From contig CM026426.1 in assembly GCA_014871385.1 (NCBI GenBank), forward strand, positions 62,535,599-62,599,598: a stretch of DNA of 64,000 bases, in the 5' to 3' direction. Below are positions 45,822-56,927 of this stretch, in pieces; within the stretch, counting starts at the first letter, position 1, and every line of letters begins with the position of its first letter. A program made the position numbers and the translations under genes. The notes under the pieces were generated by a model. That model had not been told where the DNA came from and did no database searches. It saw nothing but the letters and a program-made list of their open reading frames with translations. Origin of the DNA: Ceratodon purpureus. Lineage: Eukaryota > Streptophyta > Bryopsida > Pseudoditrichales > Ditrichaceae.

Positions 45822-47996
45822 TCAATCATGACGCGGTTCAGGGGGAGGAAGTCCAGGGGTTGTCAAAGGCCCTTCGGAGAGGCTGTTGTGAAGTCCCGAA
45901 AATATATTGGTCATCTGGGAGCTATAGGCCTGCGACGCGGAGGTAAGCAGCTGCAGCTGTCGAAGCAGGTTGTTGTGGTTGGATTGATGCAGTGCGGCGG
46001 CCTGGATGGCGACTGAATCCAGTTTGGTAGAGGTGTGGGTATTGATATCGCAGCTGACAGAGGAGATAAGGTTGCGGAGGCGGCCCTCAACGGCTTGGAG
46101 GGTGGTCTCGATTTGATCGAGGGAGGGCTGCGAGGGTGCTTCATTTTTGAAGGCAATAATAGCTTCGGCAATGACCTCTCTGGTGGGCGGATGGTCTTGA
46201 GCTAGGGCAGTGGGGAGGGGCTGAGTTCCTGCAAGACTTTTGGTATGGGGAGAGAAGTCGATTAGCTAACCTAGACAGGGGATGCCCTTGCGATGGCACC
46301 TGTGGGTGTAAACCGCAGCATTGAGGCAGCGGATGGTGGCTACGCCGTCATGGCGACCAAGAGAGTCTCCTTCAGCCCGGTTGTATGTGATGGCCAACAC
46401 ATTCTTGGGGGCAAGCATTTTGTGCATGGCCGCAGTGATCTGAAGTTAGGAGTATTCCACAGGGAGCCCCTTTACGAGTGATTGGGGTGTACTTTAGAGG
46501 TGGTGAGTACTTTAGAGGTGTGGGGATTGGATGTGAGATCAGAGGAGGGGGTGGAGACAAGTAGACGATGATTAGCAAAGAGGAGGGTGGTGTCGAGGAG
46601 GTAGCTCTTGGTATAGCTAGAGGCTACGGTGAGCTATGCGGATTCAAGCTCCCTCGTGCGTTTGGTCACTCCAATGAATTCAAGATTCGCACCTGCAAGG
46701 TAACCAAGTTTGGTGAGTTCTCCGAGAAGCTGTCGAGATGTATAGTTAGAGAGGATAGGGCTCTGAATTTCAAGATGACGGTTAGCAGTTGTGGAGGGGA
46801 ACTCAAAACCTTTTTCCACTTTACCAATAACATAAGAGAGGACCTGGTGTTGTAGTGTAAAAATCCTATCACCTTTAAGTAGAGCTATACCATCAATGTG
46901 GGGGTTAAGTATGTCAGCTTTCAGAAATCCAAGCTAGTTTTTGGTCTGAGGGTGGACTAAAGCTGATACAGGTTCTTGGAAGCCGTTTGCAAGCGGGATA
47001 CCCATGGATTCAAAGCGTGCGAGGGTAGCAGCCTGAACCTCGGGCTTCTTCATCTCATGGTAGCCAGAGTCAAATCTAATGACAATCTGATGGGAGTGAG
47101 AGAGGCTTGTGGTGACATCTACATTAGTGCTAAATGGGATTTGGGTGAGATGGTAAAACTGACCCGGTAGTCCATCTAGGCGGGCTGTAGGATACAGGCT
47201 CAGGGGGACATGCGGGAAAGAATGGCGACAAGTGTGATATTCCTGGATTTCATAACTAGGCATGCCACTGGAAGCAAGGTTAGTGAAGTTGTAGGTGGAA
47301 GATTCAGGCAAACCGCGCTGGATGTTTAGAATCTCATGGACTAAGTAAGAAAGCCAAAGATGGTGGGAGTGGTCAAAGAAGTTTACTGGTATGGTGGTAG
47401 TGATGTTGGGCGCGGGGGGGGGGGGGGGGGGTGGGATAATGCGTAGATGATAGGGGTGTCGCTGATGCTGAGCCGCCGATGGGAGGAGTGAGATGGTGGA
47501 GGGCAAGAGCCGACAGGGGTGGGGGCTGGGCTGTAGAGGCCGGAGAAGCAACTAGCGAGGGAGTTGTGGGGGCTTCAGGGTGCAGGGCCGGGAGATGGAT
47601 GCTGGGATTTGAGGCAGAGGCTGGGGTGAAGGGGTGATTAGGGGGGGTAGTATAGGAGATAGAGTTTTGGGAGGGGTGAGCTCCTTGAGTACCATTGCTG
47701 TTGGAATGGTCGTGGAGGAGCTGGCGACACCGGCGGGAGCGAGTGGTGGGGGTCGATTCGGCTTCGGGGTCGGCTTGAACGTTCGGGCCGCATCCTTCCG
47801 GCCAGTCACGAATGCCTATGGGGCCCCCGAGGTCTGGTTCCATGGTGCGTGCTAGAGCAGCGGGTGAGCGAGGGCCTGCAAAGGTGCTGGCGGGGCAACG
47901 GTTGCGAGTGCTGCTGGTGGTCTTAAGGGGGCGGGCAGGAAGGACAGAGTCGTGAGAGGCGGAGAAACAATATACTACGGACTCGACTCTAGCCAT
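45822..47996 (-). pseudogene. LINE ORF1 (RNA-binding/coiled-coil protein)
   Basis: Starts at ATG 47996 in a good context (GCCATGGCT). The N-terminus is Pro/Ser-rich and reaches a C-run (47431-47414) where the frame slips. The middle (about 47400-46490) is globular, with NFFDHSHHLWLSYLVHEIL and HQIVIRFDSGYHEMKKPEV. A Cys/His-containing stretch follows (about 46380-46280). The end (about 46230-45822) is a coiled coil, SLDQIETTLQAVEGRLRNL, typical of LINE ORF1 trimerising segments. Stops at 46934-46936, 46634-46636 and 46266-46268 are all TAG; another frame change lies near 46480. ORF1 proteins coat the LINE RNA and act as chaperones. No clear RRM consensus could be confirmed by eye. Confidence 0.6.
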
Positions 47997-47999
47997 GGC

Positions 48000-49097
48000 A
48001 TGGTCAGAGGGGGGTCAAAGGATTGGCAAAGAAATGAGGCAAAGGAGTAAAAGCGAGTGGAGAATTGGGGATGAACATGGAAGAGAATAGGGGGAGTGTC
48101 GGGAATGAGGAGGGAATGTGGTCGGAGAATCTATGGTATTTATGACTGGGGTCGGGAAGGGACGGGGAAATAGGGGGGGGGGGGGGGGGTGGGCAGGACG
48201 GGAGGAAGGGGAAATCCATGTCAGCGCAGTGCTAGGCGGAGGGTGGAGGGGGAGCGAAGGTGCAAGAGAAGGTGCAGGGCGGCGCGAGATGCGGAGCGAA
48301 GTTGGGTTGTGCAGAGAGTTGACTGTGTGGGCGGGTGAGGTGGGAGGGGGTTCGGGTGGTAGAGGAACGGGGGGGGTAGGGGGAACTGGAGAGGCAGCGG
48401 TGGGTGTGCGGTGTAGGCCAGAGGAAGGCCGGGAGTGAAGAGAGAGGAGGAGGTGCCAAGGGGGCAGGAGTAAATGGCGGAGGGGCCAGTGGAGTTTGCG
48501 GAGGGTGAAGCGGAGGTAATTAGGGGGTAAGCGGTGAAAGAGAAGGCTTGGGGAGCATGGGGGGGGGAGTGGAGAAGGTTGTGGGAACTAGGGGTTGGGG
48601 CCGAGGGAGGAGGAAGGGGTGGAAACTGGAGAGTTGTGCCGGGGGAAATCTGGAGGGGTGATGCGGGAGTGTGAGGTGGCAAGGCAGCGGAGTAGAAAGC
48701 GGTGAGTGAGTCAAGGGAGAGGTTTGGTAGGGATACTGGAAGGGAGGGGAAGAAGGCTTGGGGGGAAAGTGGTGTGACGGTGCGGGAACAGGGGTGGGTA
48801 AACGGTGCGGGAACAAAGGTGGGTAAACAGTGCGTGGGGGGCGGAGAGGGGCGCGAGGAAGAAGAGGAAGGGGGTGCGGCATGGAGGGACCTGGGGGACA
48901 GGTTGTGGGGGATGGACAGAGGGTGGGAGGGGTTGGGGAGTTGGGGCAGATGGATGAGGGAGGAGGGCGTACGGGGAGTGGGGGGAGCGAGGTGGGGGAG
49001 ATGTGGTGCGGACAGTGTGAGGCTGTGGGTGAGACAAGGCTATGGTGCAGGGGAGTGATGTTAGCCCAAGTATAACATGGAGATGCTTAGAAGACAC
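48000..49097 (-). other. C-rich LINE leader (5' UTR candidate)
   Basis: Pro-rich overlapping ORFs in all minus frames, no domain. It includes a 25-bp tandem duplication (about 48779-48831, GTGCGGGAACA and GTGGGTAAAC in each unit) and a 17-base G-run (48173-48189). The skew continues that of the LINE and fades near 49100. Confidence 0.4.
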
Positions 49098-49776
49098 GAG
49101 AAGGGTAAGGAAGTAGGAATTTAGAAGGTTAGGCAGATTAAAAGAGGGTCCAGTTACGAGTCACGGTCATAGGGCGTAGGATGTCCCAACGGAGTGACTC
49201 AGGTTGTTAGCCAGAGACTAATACTGTGGGAAGTCCAAGGGAACGAGGCAGCAAGACAGAGAGGGGGAAAGACTTGTGGAAGTAAGTCCTTCCAACGAGG
49301 GTTGGAGCCCGTGACTTCTTGCTCATGGAACCCCAAGGAGAACCTAGTACAGGCGCATCAGAAAGTAACCAGACAGAACCGCAAGTACTAGATCAGTAGC
49401 CCGGGTTATGGTTAAGGGAAGAACTCATACAAGGAACACCAAGCATACACACAAGAATACAAGGGAGGTGAAGGTGAAAAGGGCGAGTATAGCAAAGAGT
49501 AGATAGTCTTATAGAATGGCAGCGCCAAGGATTCCAAGAGTCCCAGGTCCTCTGATACAAAAGTGGCGGCCAAGCACCGAGACCGAGACTCGACTCTACT
49601 AAGGCAAAATGAAGAGTGTATGTTCCTACCAAGCTACTTTGTTTATACTTGCTATTTTCCTATTTTCTCTGTCCTAACTGATAGTTCGCACCGTCTTGGC
49701 TTTCCTGGTTTCCATGGGTCGAGCCAGGTAACATTTTGCCCTCCCTTGGAGAGTGCAATCCGTCCCGAGTTGTAGG
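49098..49776. other. Non-coding spacer
   Basis: Mixed composition, no supported gene, between the LINE leader and the minus-strand coiled-coil ORF. Confidence 0.4.
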
Positions 49777-51870
49777 TCAGCCACGCGTGCGTCTGTGGGC
49801 AGGTCTTCGATCCGGGCGGGTTTCCTCACACGGAAGCTGGGTGCGGCGACGGGGAGGAGCCTGGTTTCCGTAGATGGCAGCTATGGCTGCATCAACACCT
49901 CTGTGGATAAGATTGTGTTTGGATCTTGAGGTCACTGCATGCTGAAGAACATCATATTCAGTTTTTCCTAAGATTCTATTGCAAGCAGGGCATTGTACGT
50001 GGTCATCCGCGAGATTGCTATAGAGAGCAATCTGGTCAGGATGGGCGTTGAAGTAGCGCTTCACTTCTTCAATCGCGGTCTCCAATTCCTCCTTAGCTTC
50101 GTCATCATCACTGGCTTGCACTTCAAATCCAAATTCCTCTTCTATCTTTTTTAAAGCATCCTTATGTGTTTGAAAGGTTTTAGGTCGCGAGGGTACCATG
50201 GGATTGACAAGGCTTGGTGCAGCTTGGACTGTTGGTTGCAGGTGGGGCGAAGGCTGAGGCGTGTCCTTGGGGTCATCAAAATTCTCCGAGATATCAACAT
50301 GCTCAGCCTGCTCATGGAGGTCGGGGATGGTCAAGCTAGGAGGCCGTGGATCCTCCTAGGGCGTTCTGGCCGGGCTGATCTCGGCATGCTCCTGATCTAG
50401 TACTATGAGAGGGGACAAGGCTTCCATCGCTATGGCTTCCAAGTCCTGTCATGCTCGGACTGCTCCAGCTCCAAAGTCGAGAGAGCATTGTTGATGCAGT
50501 AGTCGAAAAATTCTTGCGGGGGGTCTTCTAACTGCGACACATGTTCTCGCAGCCACTGATGGGCGTGGGTGACGATTACCCTGGCAGCTCGATGTATCCA
50601 GCCTAGCTTGTTGGCTTCAAATTCTTGCATGGCGTGCTCGTCCTCGGGCTGTTGTCCCTGGGGATTGGAAATACTCCCAGTGCCTTGAGTATTCTGGCCT
50701 TGCTCCAAGGTGTTGTTGTGGGCAGCCAGGGCCTTGCACCGAGCTAGGTGTTCATGGCTCTGCTGCTCCAGTCTCTGAATACGCTCTCTTGCCGTGGCTT
50801 TCTCTATAGTCAGGGTATCCACGTGCTCCTGGGTGGCCTTGAGCTCCAGTTCGGTATTGGTAACCTGATGGCGTAGGTTGGTTAACGTTTGAGTTGTCTC
50901 CTCCATCTGCTGTTTGTAGTCTGCGTGTGTTTTCTCCAGGATACGTTGTGCTTGTTCACGGGCCCCTTGCACCGCTTGGGTTACCTTGCGCTTGTATCGT
51001 TCCTCCAACTCCCGCTGCTCCGTTCTAATTGTTGCCTTCTCCTGCTCTGCAGCATGGATCCACTGCAACATCTCCCCCATGCAATTGGAGAGAGCCAGTC
51101 CCTGGGCGTGGAACTTGGTAGCTTGCGGTTCCCATGGTGTGGCTTGATTATCGTCCTTGGCTGGCTCTGAGCTCCGAGGACGTTTGCTGGGGCCGGGAAT
51201 TGCAGGGTCCCGGGTAGTAGCTTGGGCAATCTCCCACTGGACATCCAAAAAACTTCCCATCTGGGGCCCCTTGCCATATCTCCGATGGTATGTGAGATAA
51301 TGCGAGATGAAAGAGCTGAGAAATGGCCCAATGGGGCTGGAGTACTCGAGATTTGGTCTGTAACCGCGCAGCTGCAGTCGAAAGTTCTCCTCCACAATCA
51401 TCCCTCAGTTGATCTTTTCTCCCTTGTCGGCCATGAGGAGCAGGGTCAGCTGTTCCGGGCTGATGCTGTTGCAATTATTTTGGAAATACACCTGGCTCAA
51501 CACGCCGCGCATCCGTGAGAACCAAGGGTCCTTCAACTGATCACCCAAAGCAAAAATGTCATACCTGCCCTTCTTCTTGCCTTCAGTCTGTGTCTGCAGA
51601 TCGCCTAGGCGGGTTGCGAGATCGGGCTTTGGGTAGAAGCACCCCGTGGTCCATGCCGTAGCTCCCAAGCCATCCCAACCAAAAAACTTGTGAAGGTACT
51701 TGCTGGAAAATTGAACCAAGACGCCCTTGACCATGCCCGATGGATACGCCTCGGTCTCGCTGCGGGTACGCATAGACTCCACAAATTCCTTGCAATGCTT
51801 GATGTTCACTTTCTCCTCTAGCAACGTCCAATATTGTCCTAATCCTGCGCTAGTGTGCCAGATTAGGTCA
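49777..51870 (-). pseudogene. Coiled-coil protein with CxxC/HH finger, truncated by an LTR
   Basis: Function unknown. The minus-strand reading comes straight out of the LTR boundary at 51870 (IWHTSAGLGQYWTLLEEKVN), continues as a globular part with KYLHKFFGWDGLGATAW, and meets one TGA at 51402-51404 in continuous frame. It then goes on through FLSSFISHYLTYHRRYGKG into a long coiled coil (about 51120-50700, Glu/Gln/Arg-rich). After a frame change near 50430 the last part (50334-49777) is acidic and ends with QCPACNRILGKTEYDVLQHA and a downstream His. The last feature resembles a zf-XS type finger, as in plant SGS3/FDM RNA-silencing proteins, but the match is short and uncertain. It may also be an extra ORF of an older retroelement. 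No start codon is present, as expected if the 5' end was displaced by the insertion. Confidence 0.5.
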
Positions 51871-51995
51871 TGTTAACTGGGGATTTAAGGTAGTAGAATA
51901 GAGGGGCAGTAAAACTGTAGGGGAGCAGTAAAACTGCAGTTCTGGGGGGGGCAGTAAACTGTTAAGTTACTGTCCTGCCCTGTCGTAACTCTGTT

Positions 51996-52100
51996 GGATG
52001 AAAACTGCCTGTTTTGGATGAAAACTGCCAGATGGATGAAAACTGTCAGATGGATGAAATCTGGTGGTTGGATGAAATCTGGTGGTCGGATGAAAACTGT
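51996..52100 (+). repeat. 18-bp tandem repeat in the LTR
   Basis: GGATGAAA starts at 51996, 52016, 52034, 52052, 52070 and 52088, the last five exactly 18 bp apart. Units are GGATGAAAACTG or GGATGAAATCTG plus spacer. Confidence 0.8.
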
Positions 52101-52173
52101 TAGCAGTTAGGGTTTTGGGGGTGGCGGCTAGGGTTTTGGATGGGGTTGTGGGAGAGGGGGCTGCGAGGCTCAT

Positions 52174-52193
52174 TCTCTCTCTCTCTCTCTCTC
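52174..52193 (+). repeat. CT microsatellite
   Basis: About ten CT units within the LTR. Confidence 0.85.
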
Positions 52194-52685
52194 ACCCTCT
52201 CAGTTCAGAGCTCTCAGATGGTAGTTTGTGTGTAGGACATGTTGTAGGACTGTAGGAGGATGCTGTTAGAGCAGTTTTCAGGACTCTGGGGGTCCAGATA
52301 GTGATATCAGTAGGGAGCAGAATCATGTATGGATTTACAGTGAGTAAAGGGAAGGAATTGATTACATTGGGTGTAAATGTCTGAAATTGCAGTTATGAGT
52401 GCTTGAGGGACCAGGTTAGTGGATTCACCTGGTGGGTCCAGTAGATCTGGTGTTTAAATGAGTGGGTATTGTAGATCAGACCAAGGAGAGTAGAAAAATG
52501 TATCAGATTTAGGAAAATACCATCAGGATTTGAGTAGATCTAAGTTGGCAGTTTCAGATCTAGGACCCGGATTTTGGACAGTTTCAGGGCAGTTTCAGGG
52601 GCGGTACAGAATTTTTTGCAGGATTTCAGAGAGCTTTAGGACAGTATTCATTTTTGAAGGAGTAAGAAAAATATTCCTTTCACAT

Positions 52686-52700
52686 TGGCGACCATGCAAC
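52686..52700 (+). other. Primer-binding site candidate
   Basis: TGGCGACCATGCAAC one base after the LTR's terminal CA. It begins with TGG, complementary to the CCA end of a tRNA; the tRNA was not identified. Confidence 0.5.
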
Positions 52701-52796
52701 AGTTCAAACCATGTGGCTCTAGCTGCACACACCAGGACAGTACCAGATCCGTACTGTTCCAGGGGTGACAGGTACAGTGGCGATCCAGGGTCTGGG

Positions 52797-52880
52797 GGGA
52801 GCAGATCTGACAGTTCCAGGGAGCAGATCTAACAGTTCCAGGGAGCAGATCTGACAGTACCAGGGAGCAGATCTGCACCA
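52797..52880 (+). repeat. 22-bp tandem repeat in the leader
   Basis: GCAGATCTG-type cores at 52801, 52823, 52845 and 52867, spaced exactly 22 bp, each followed by ACAGTNCCAGGGA (the last unit diverges). Confidence 0.8.
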
Positions 52881-53089
52881 GTGGCAGTGGCAGTTACTGT
52901 GACCAGATCTGGAACAGTAAGAGTTTTTGAAGCAGTCATGGGAGGCGTTTCATTCGTGACACGAGGAGCAGTGCAGACAGGATCAGTTGGGACCAGTCAA
53001 CAGCCAGCTGGAGAGGAGGCGCATCTCTGCAGCTGAGGGCAGCTCTACAGCAAAAGGGGGATAGTCAGCCAGGACCAGGTAAGTTGCTG

Positions 53090-53873
53090 TTTCCCACTGA
53101 TTTGAGGTTGCATTGCAAGGAACAGTAGGCTGAATGTATGACCAGCAGTAAAAAACAGAGCAGTCAGTAAAAAACAGTCATAGATCTACTGTCTACGTAA
53201 ATGGACAGACAGTAAAAATGTCGCAGTAAAAAATGAGGTAAAAAAACAGAGCAGTCAAAAAATCGCAGTAAAAAACGATGCAGTAAAAAATTAAGGTAAA
53301 AATGACGCAGTAAAAAAAAATTTTAAAGTAAAAAGGTGGCAGTAAAAATGAACACCAGGAAAAAGGAAGGAAAGGAACCTAGGGACCAGTGATAGGAGTC
53401 TGGGAAGGAAACTGGACCTAAAAATCACTAGATCTAGGAAAAAACAGTCAAACTGGACCAGGACAGTGAAAAACTGGACCAGTTTCACTGAAAACTGTAA
53501 AGGCAGTACTGGAGGGTCCAGGACAGACCTTTTGGAAAACACTGTAAAACTGTATTGCTAAGAAATCTGGTATAATTCTAGACTAAGGATAACCTTGAAA
53601 ACCTAAAAGGCAGTTAGGACCAACCTAAGTAGGAGCAGTAGCTACTGACAGATCCACAAAGGACCAGACTGGGGTGGCAGACGGCTGTACTGACAGGGAC
53701 CAGGAGTATGGAGGACTAGTACCGGCAGGGACCAGAGGAGGACTGGGACAGAGATCCACAGTACCTACCCAAGAGATCACCTGGAAGGGCAGACTCGACT
53801 TACTGGAGGAGCAGACAGACCAGAAGACCACCAGCAGGAAGGACCAGGAGGGAGGAGCAGTAACTGCCCTATC
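53090..53873 (+). other. Untranslated leader with AGTAAAAA repeats
   Basis: Between the PBS region and gag. CAGTAAAAA-type strings recur at least ten times between 53140 and 53350. No in-frame ORF joins the gag start. Splice or packaging functions cannot be read from it. Confidence 0.45.
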
Positions 53874-56800
53874 ATGGAAGGCGACTACCAAGGATGGGAC
53901 AAGGAAGAGTTGGCTAGAAGACAGGCAGCAGAGAGGCTGGCCAGATACGAGCTCAGGGAGCAGCAGAGAGCAGCAGTTGAACCAGGCAGGATCATGGGGG
54001 GGCAGCCCAGTTCTGAGGAGAGCATTGCCAAAGGAAAGACCAGGGACTTGATTGACATGGACCTGGTGGGTGAAAATTCAAGCCAGGAGACACTGCTTGG
54101 AGTAAGCAGGAGGACCGGATCAGCCAAGGGCGAACCTGGTCCCAGTTTCAAGAACTGGCAGGAGGATGAAGAAATCAGGAAGTATGATGGCACAATGCCA
54201 TCACCAAGGACCAGCAGAAGGGAGTTTCCAAGACCAGGAGGTGGAGACGTCCATCACAGTTGGAATCCTCAACTGGAGACAACAGTAGCATACGACCAGT
54301 TTCAAGAGGAGCAGAGGAGAAACACCAGCCGACCTAATACACCAAGACCAGGAATACAGACACCAGGAGACTTGGGGGAGACGCTGGAGACACTGAGGAA
54401 GAAACTGGACCAGGTCAGGAGTGAAGACAGGGCCTCAGGAGAGGCAGTACCCAATTCAGACCCGACCAGGACCAGCAGACAAGGACAGCAGACCACCAGG
54501 AAGCAGACAGTCCAGTTCGTCCAGGACCAGTTCCAAGGACCAGAGCAGGATGAAGAAGAAGAAGATAGGAGACAGCTGGAGCAGATTAAGGCCAGGAGGC
54601 AGGCAGAGCAGGCCAGAAGGGACCAGCAGACCATGGAAGAGGTGTACAGACACCAGATGGAGGAGCTAGGACAAGCCACCAGGTTCAAAGAGACCATGCA
54701 AGCTTGGGAGCAGAAGAACAGGGAAGAAATTCAAATGAAGGAAGCCATGAGGTTATGGCAGGAGACCAAGAGGATAGAGGAGCAGGACCAGGAGAGACAG
54801 AGACAGGAAGCCCTTAGATCCTGGCAGGAGGCTCAAAGGAGGGAAGAAATCAAGCAGGCAGCAGAGAAGCAGGAAGCCATGCAGCAGGACCTGCTACGCC
54901 AGGAGGCCATGCGCCTATGGCAGGAGGCCCAGAGACTGGAGGACCAGAAGAAAAAGGAGGAGGAGAGACAAGAAGCAACCCGCCAGTCTACCCTGTACAG
55001 GTGGCAGGAGGTGTTGAGGGAGGAAAGTCAGAAATTACAGGCCCAGCAGAAGGACATGTGGCCAGGATATGAACAATGTGAGGTACTAGGTGGAAGATCG
55101 GGTCCAGCAAAATCAGCAGAAGTGATGGGGGTACCAGTACCAGCAACTGCTATACCCCAGGGACCAGCAGAGAGCCATTTCCACCACTAGACAAGACCAG
55201 CAGGTCCATCGGGAGGAGGAGGAGCATCATCAACCTATGTGGACCACCTGACTGGTGATCTATACCAGCCAGAGGCACCCCAGTTAGTGTACTGGCCAGG
55301 TGGGGGAGCAGAGGTGGGAGCAGGAGCCAACAATCCAGGGACAGGATTCCGCAGACCAGCTGAGGCAGTTGGAGGAACATCATATGGGTCCAGACCACCA
55401 GTGGGGGGTGGAGTACCAGTGGCAATAGCAGCCAGCAGTTATCCAGACCGGCCGGTACCACCAGTCTACCCACCAGTTGGAAGGCCAGGTATACCACCAG
55501 TATACCCACCAGATGGAAGGCCAGGTATAGGACCAGTGTACCCACCAGTTGGAGGACCAGTGTACCCAGCAGTTGGAGGACCAGTCTACCCAGCAGTTGG
55601 AGGACCGGTATACCCACCAGCTACAGAACCAGGCTACCCACCAGCTACAGGACCGGGCTACCCACCAGCTAGAGGACCAGTATACCCACCAGTTGGAGGA
55701 CCAGTCGGACTACCAGCATCAGGACCAGTAAGTATGGCCCATAGGAAGCCACTGCCATACTCCAAGTACAAGGAAGGTACAAATCCTGATGCTCATATTC
55801 GTCAGTTTGAGCGCACTTTGTGGCACAATGGGGAAACTGATGAGCAGGTTATCATTAACCTGATGGGTACCACCTTACTGGATAAGGTCGGAGCCTGGTA
55901 TGAGAATTTTCTGGAGAGTCACCTTTACTGCTCATGGGAAGAAGTCAAGGCAGCCTTCAGGAGAAGGTACAGGGACCAGACAACCGATGAAGCAGTTTAC
56001 AGGGAGTTGAAGTCCTTCAAGCAGGCAGATAGGGAGAAGGTGCAGGATTACTATGACAGGTTTATGACCCTGATCAAGTGTCTGCAGTCAGATCCTGGAG
56101 AAGGATTTCGAATTACAAATTTCAGGGCAGGTTTACTGGAGTACATCAAGATTACGACCAGTATTGCACCAGTGAAGACCCTGACAGAACTGGTGGATGC
56201 TGCTCTGAGGTGTGAAGAAAACTGCACCGATTCAAGTGGCAAGCCAACCAAGATTGAAGTCAAGAAAGTGGAGACCACCAGTAAGCCAGCGACTGCGACC
56301 AGGAAAGAACCAGGTCCGGATGCTCCTAGGCAAATCTGTGGTACGTGTAAGAAAATGGGCCATGAAGATCGTGACTGCTGGTACAATCCAGCAAATCAGA
56401 GGGGTCCAGGTATGAAGAAAGAAGGAGAGGAACCAGTAGGGGTGAATGAAGTGTCTGCCCCAAAGTCAACAGCCACCTACAACAGTAACTACAACCAGGG
56501 GTACCAGCGGTCATCTAACACCAGGGCAGGTAATAGCCAGCAAGGTAGCTTTGGAGACAAGCCTGAATGTTGTTATTTGTGTGGTGGAACAGGGCATAGG
56601 AGCTGGAACTGCCCTCTGAAGGCCCAGTGGGACCAGTTTCGGACACAAGGGGACCAGGGAACCAAGAAACCGGACCACCAGGTAAACAACGTAGAGATTG
56701 AGTTACTGGAGGATCCGGAGGACCAGGTAAACGTGGCCAGTATGACCCGGGCCCAGAGGAGGAAGGCAGGACTGCCTCCAATTGAAGACCAGTCAAAGGT

Positions 56801-56927
56801 ACCCGAACCAAGGAAGGTCAGGACCAGAGAAGACTGGCAGGAGGAGGAACGACTCAGGAACTCTATGATAGAGACCCTGAAGGAAATTCAACTCAAGGAG
56901 GAAGAGGAGGCCAGAGCAGCAGAGTAG
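53874..56927 (+). CDS. gag: Gag polyprotein (Ty3/gypsy), one internal TAG
   Basis: Starts at ATG 53874 (MEGDYQGWDKEELARR) and stays in one frame to TAG at 56925-56927, interrupted only by TAG at 55188-55190. N-terminal half: Gln/Glu/Arg-rich coiled coil with WQE-type repeats (about 54600-55060). Then a Pro/Gly/Tyr repeat (YPPVGGPV units, about 55453-55710), the gag core (about 55790-56080, FERTLWHNGETDEQ, EEVKAAFRRRYRDQ), and two CX2CX4HX4C zinc knuckles: CGTCKKMGHEDRDC (about 56337) and CYLCGGTGHRSWNC (about 56570). Gag forms the virus-like particle in the cytoplasm and binds the RNA. About 1,017 codons is long for gag, due to the coiled-coil and repeat parts. The internal TAG probably replaced a CAG. 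Confidence 0.85.

Larger units (their letters stand above)
36285..49097 (-). mobile_element. LINE-type non-LTR retrotransposon (APE, RT, RNase H)
   Basis: A single long element read on the minus strand: C-rich leader (about 49097-48000), ORF1 (47996-45822), a C-rich proline-coding linker (45820-43660) and ORF2 (about 43655-36508). A pyrimidine-rich stretch of the minus strand follows at 36285-36340. The outer limits are estimates; no target-site duplication or clean poly(A) tail was found. The element encodes its own nuclease and RT, which would copy its RNA at a nicked target. Several frameshifts, many at C-homopolymers, and TAG stops show this copy is inactive. Confidence 0.75.
51871..52684 (+). 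repeat. 5' LTR (814 bp, single copy seen)
   Basis: Begins TGTTAACTGG and ends TTTCACA, followed one base later by a TGG-starting primer-binding site. Both TG...CA ends are present. Boundaries are inferred without the partner LTR; the left one is supported by the interrupted ORF next to it. Confidence 0.6.

Noticed and set aside
43652..45829. Long minus-strand Pro/Ser/His-rich ORFs as separate host genes
   Set aside because: Every minus frame is open there because the strand is C-rich and A-poor. The readings overlap each other, have no domain, and lie between LINE ORF1 and ORF2.
54302..54697. Minus-strand Cys/Ser/Leu-rich ORF in gag
   Set aside because: Antisense shadow of Gln/Arg-rich gag codons; no independent evidence.
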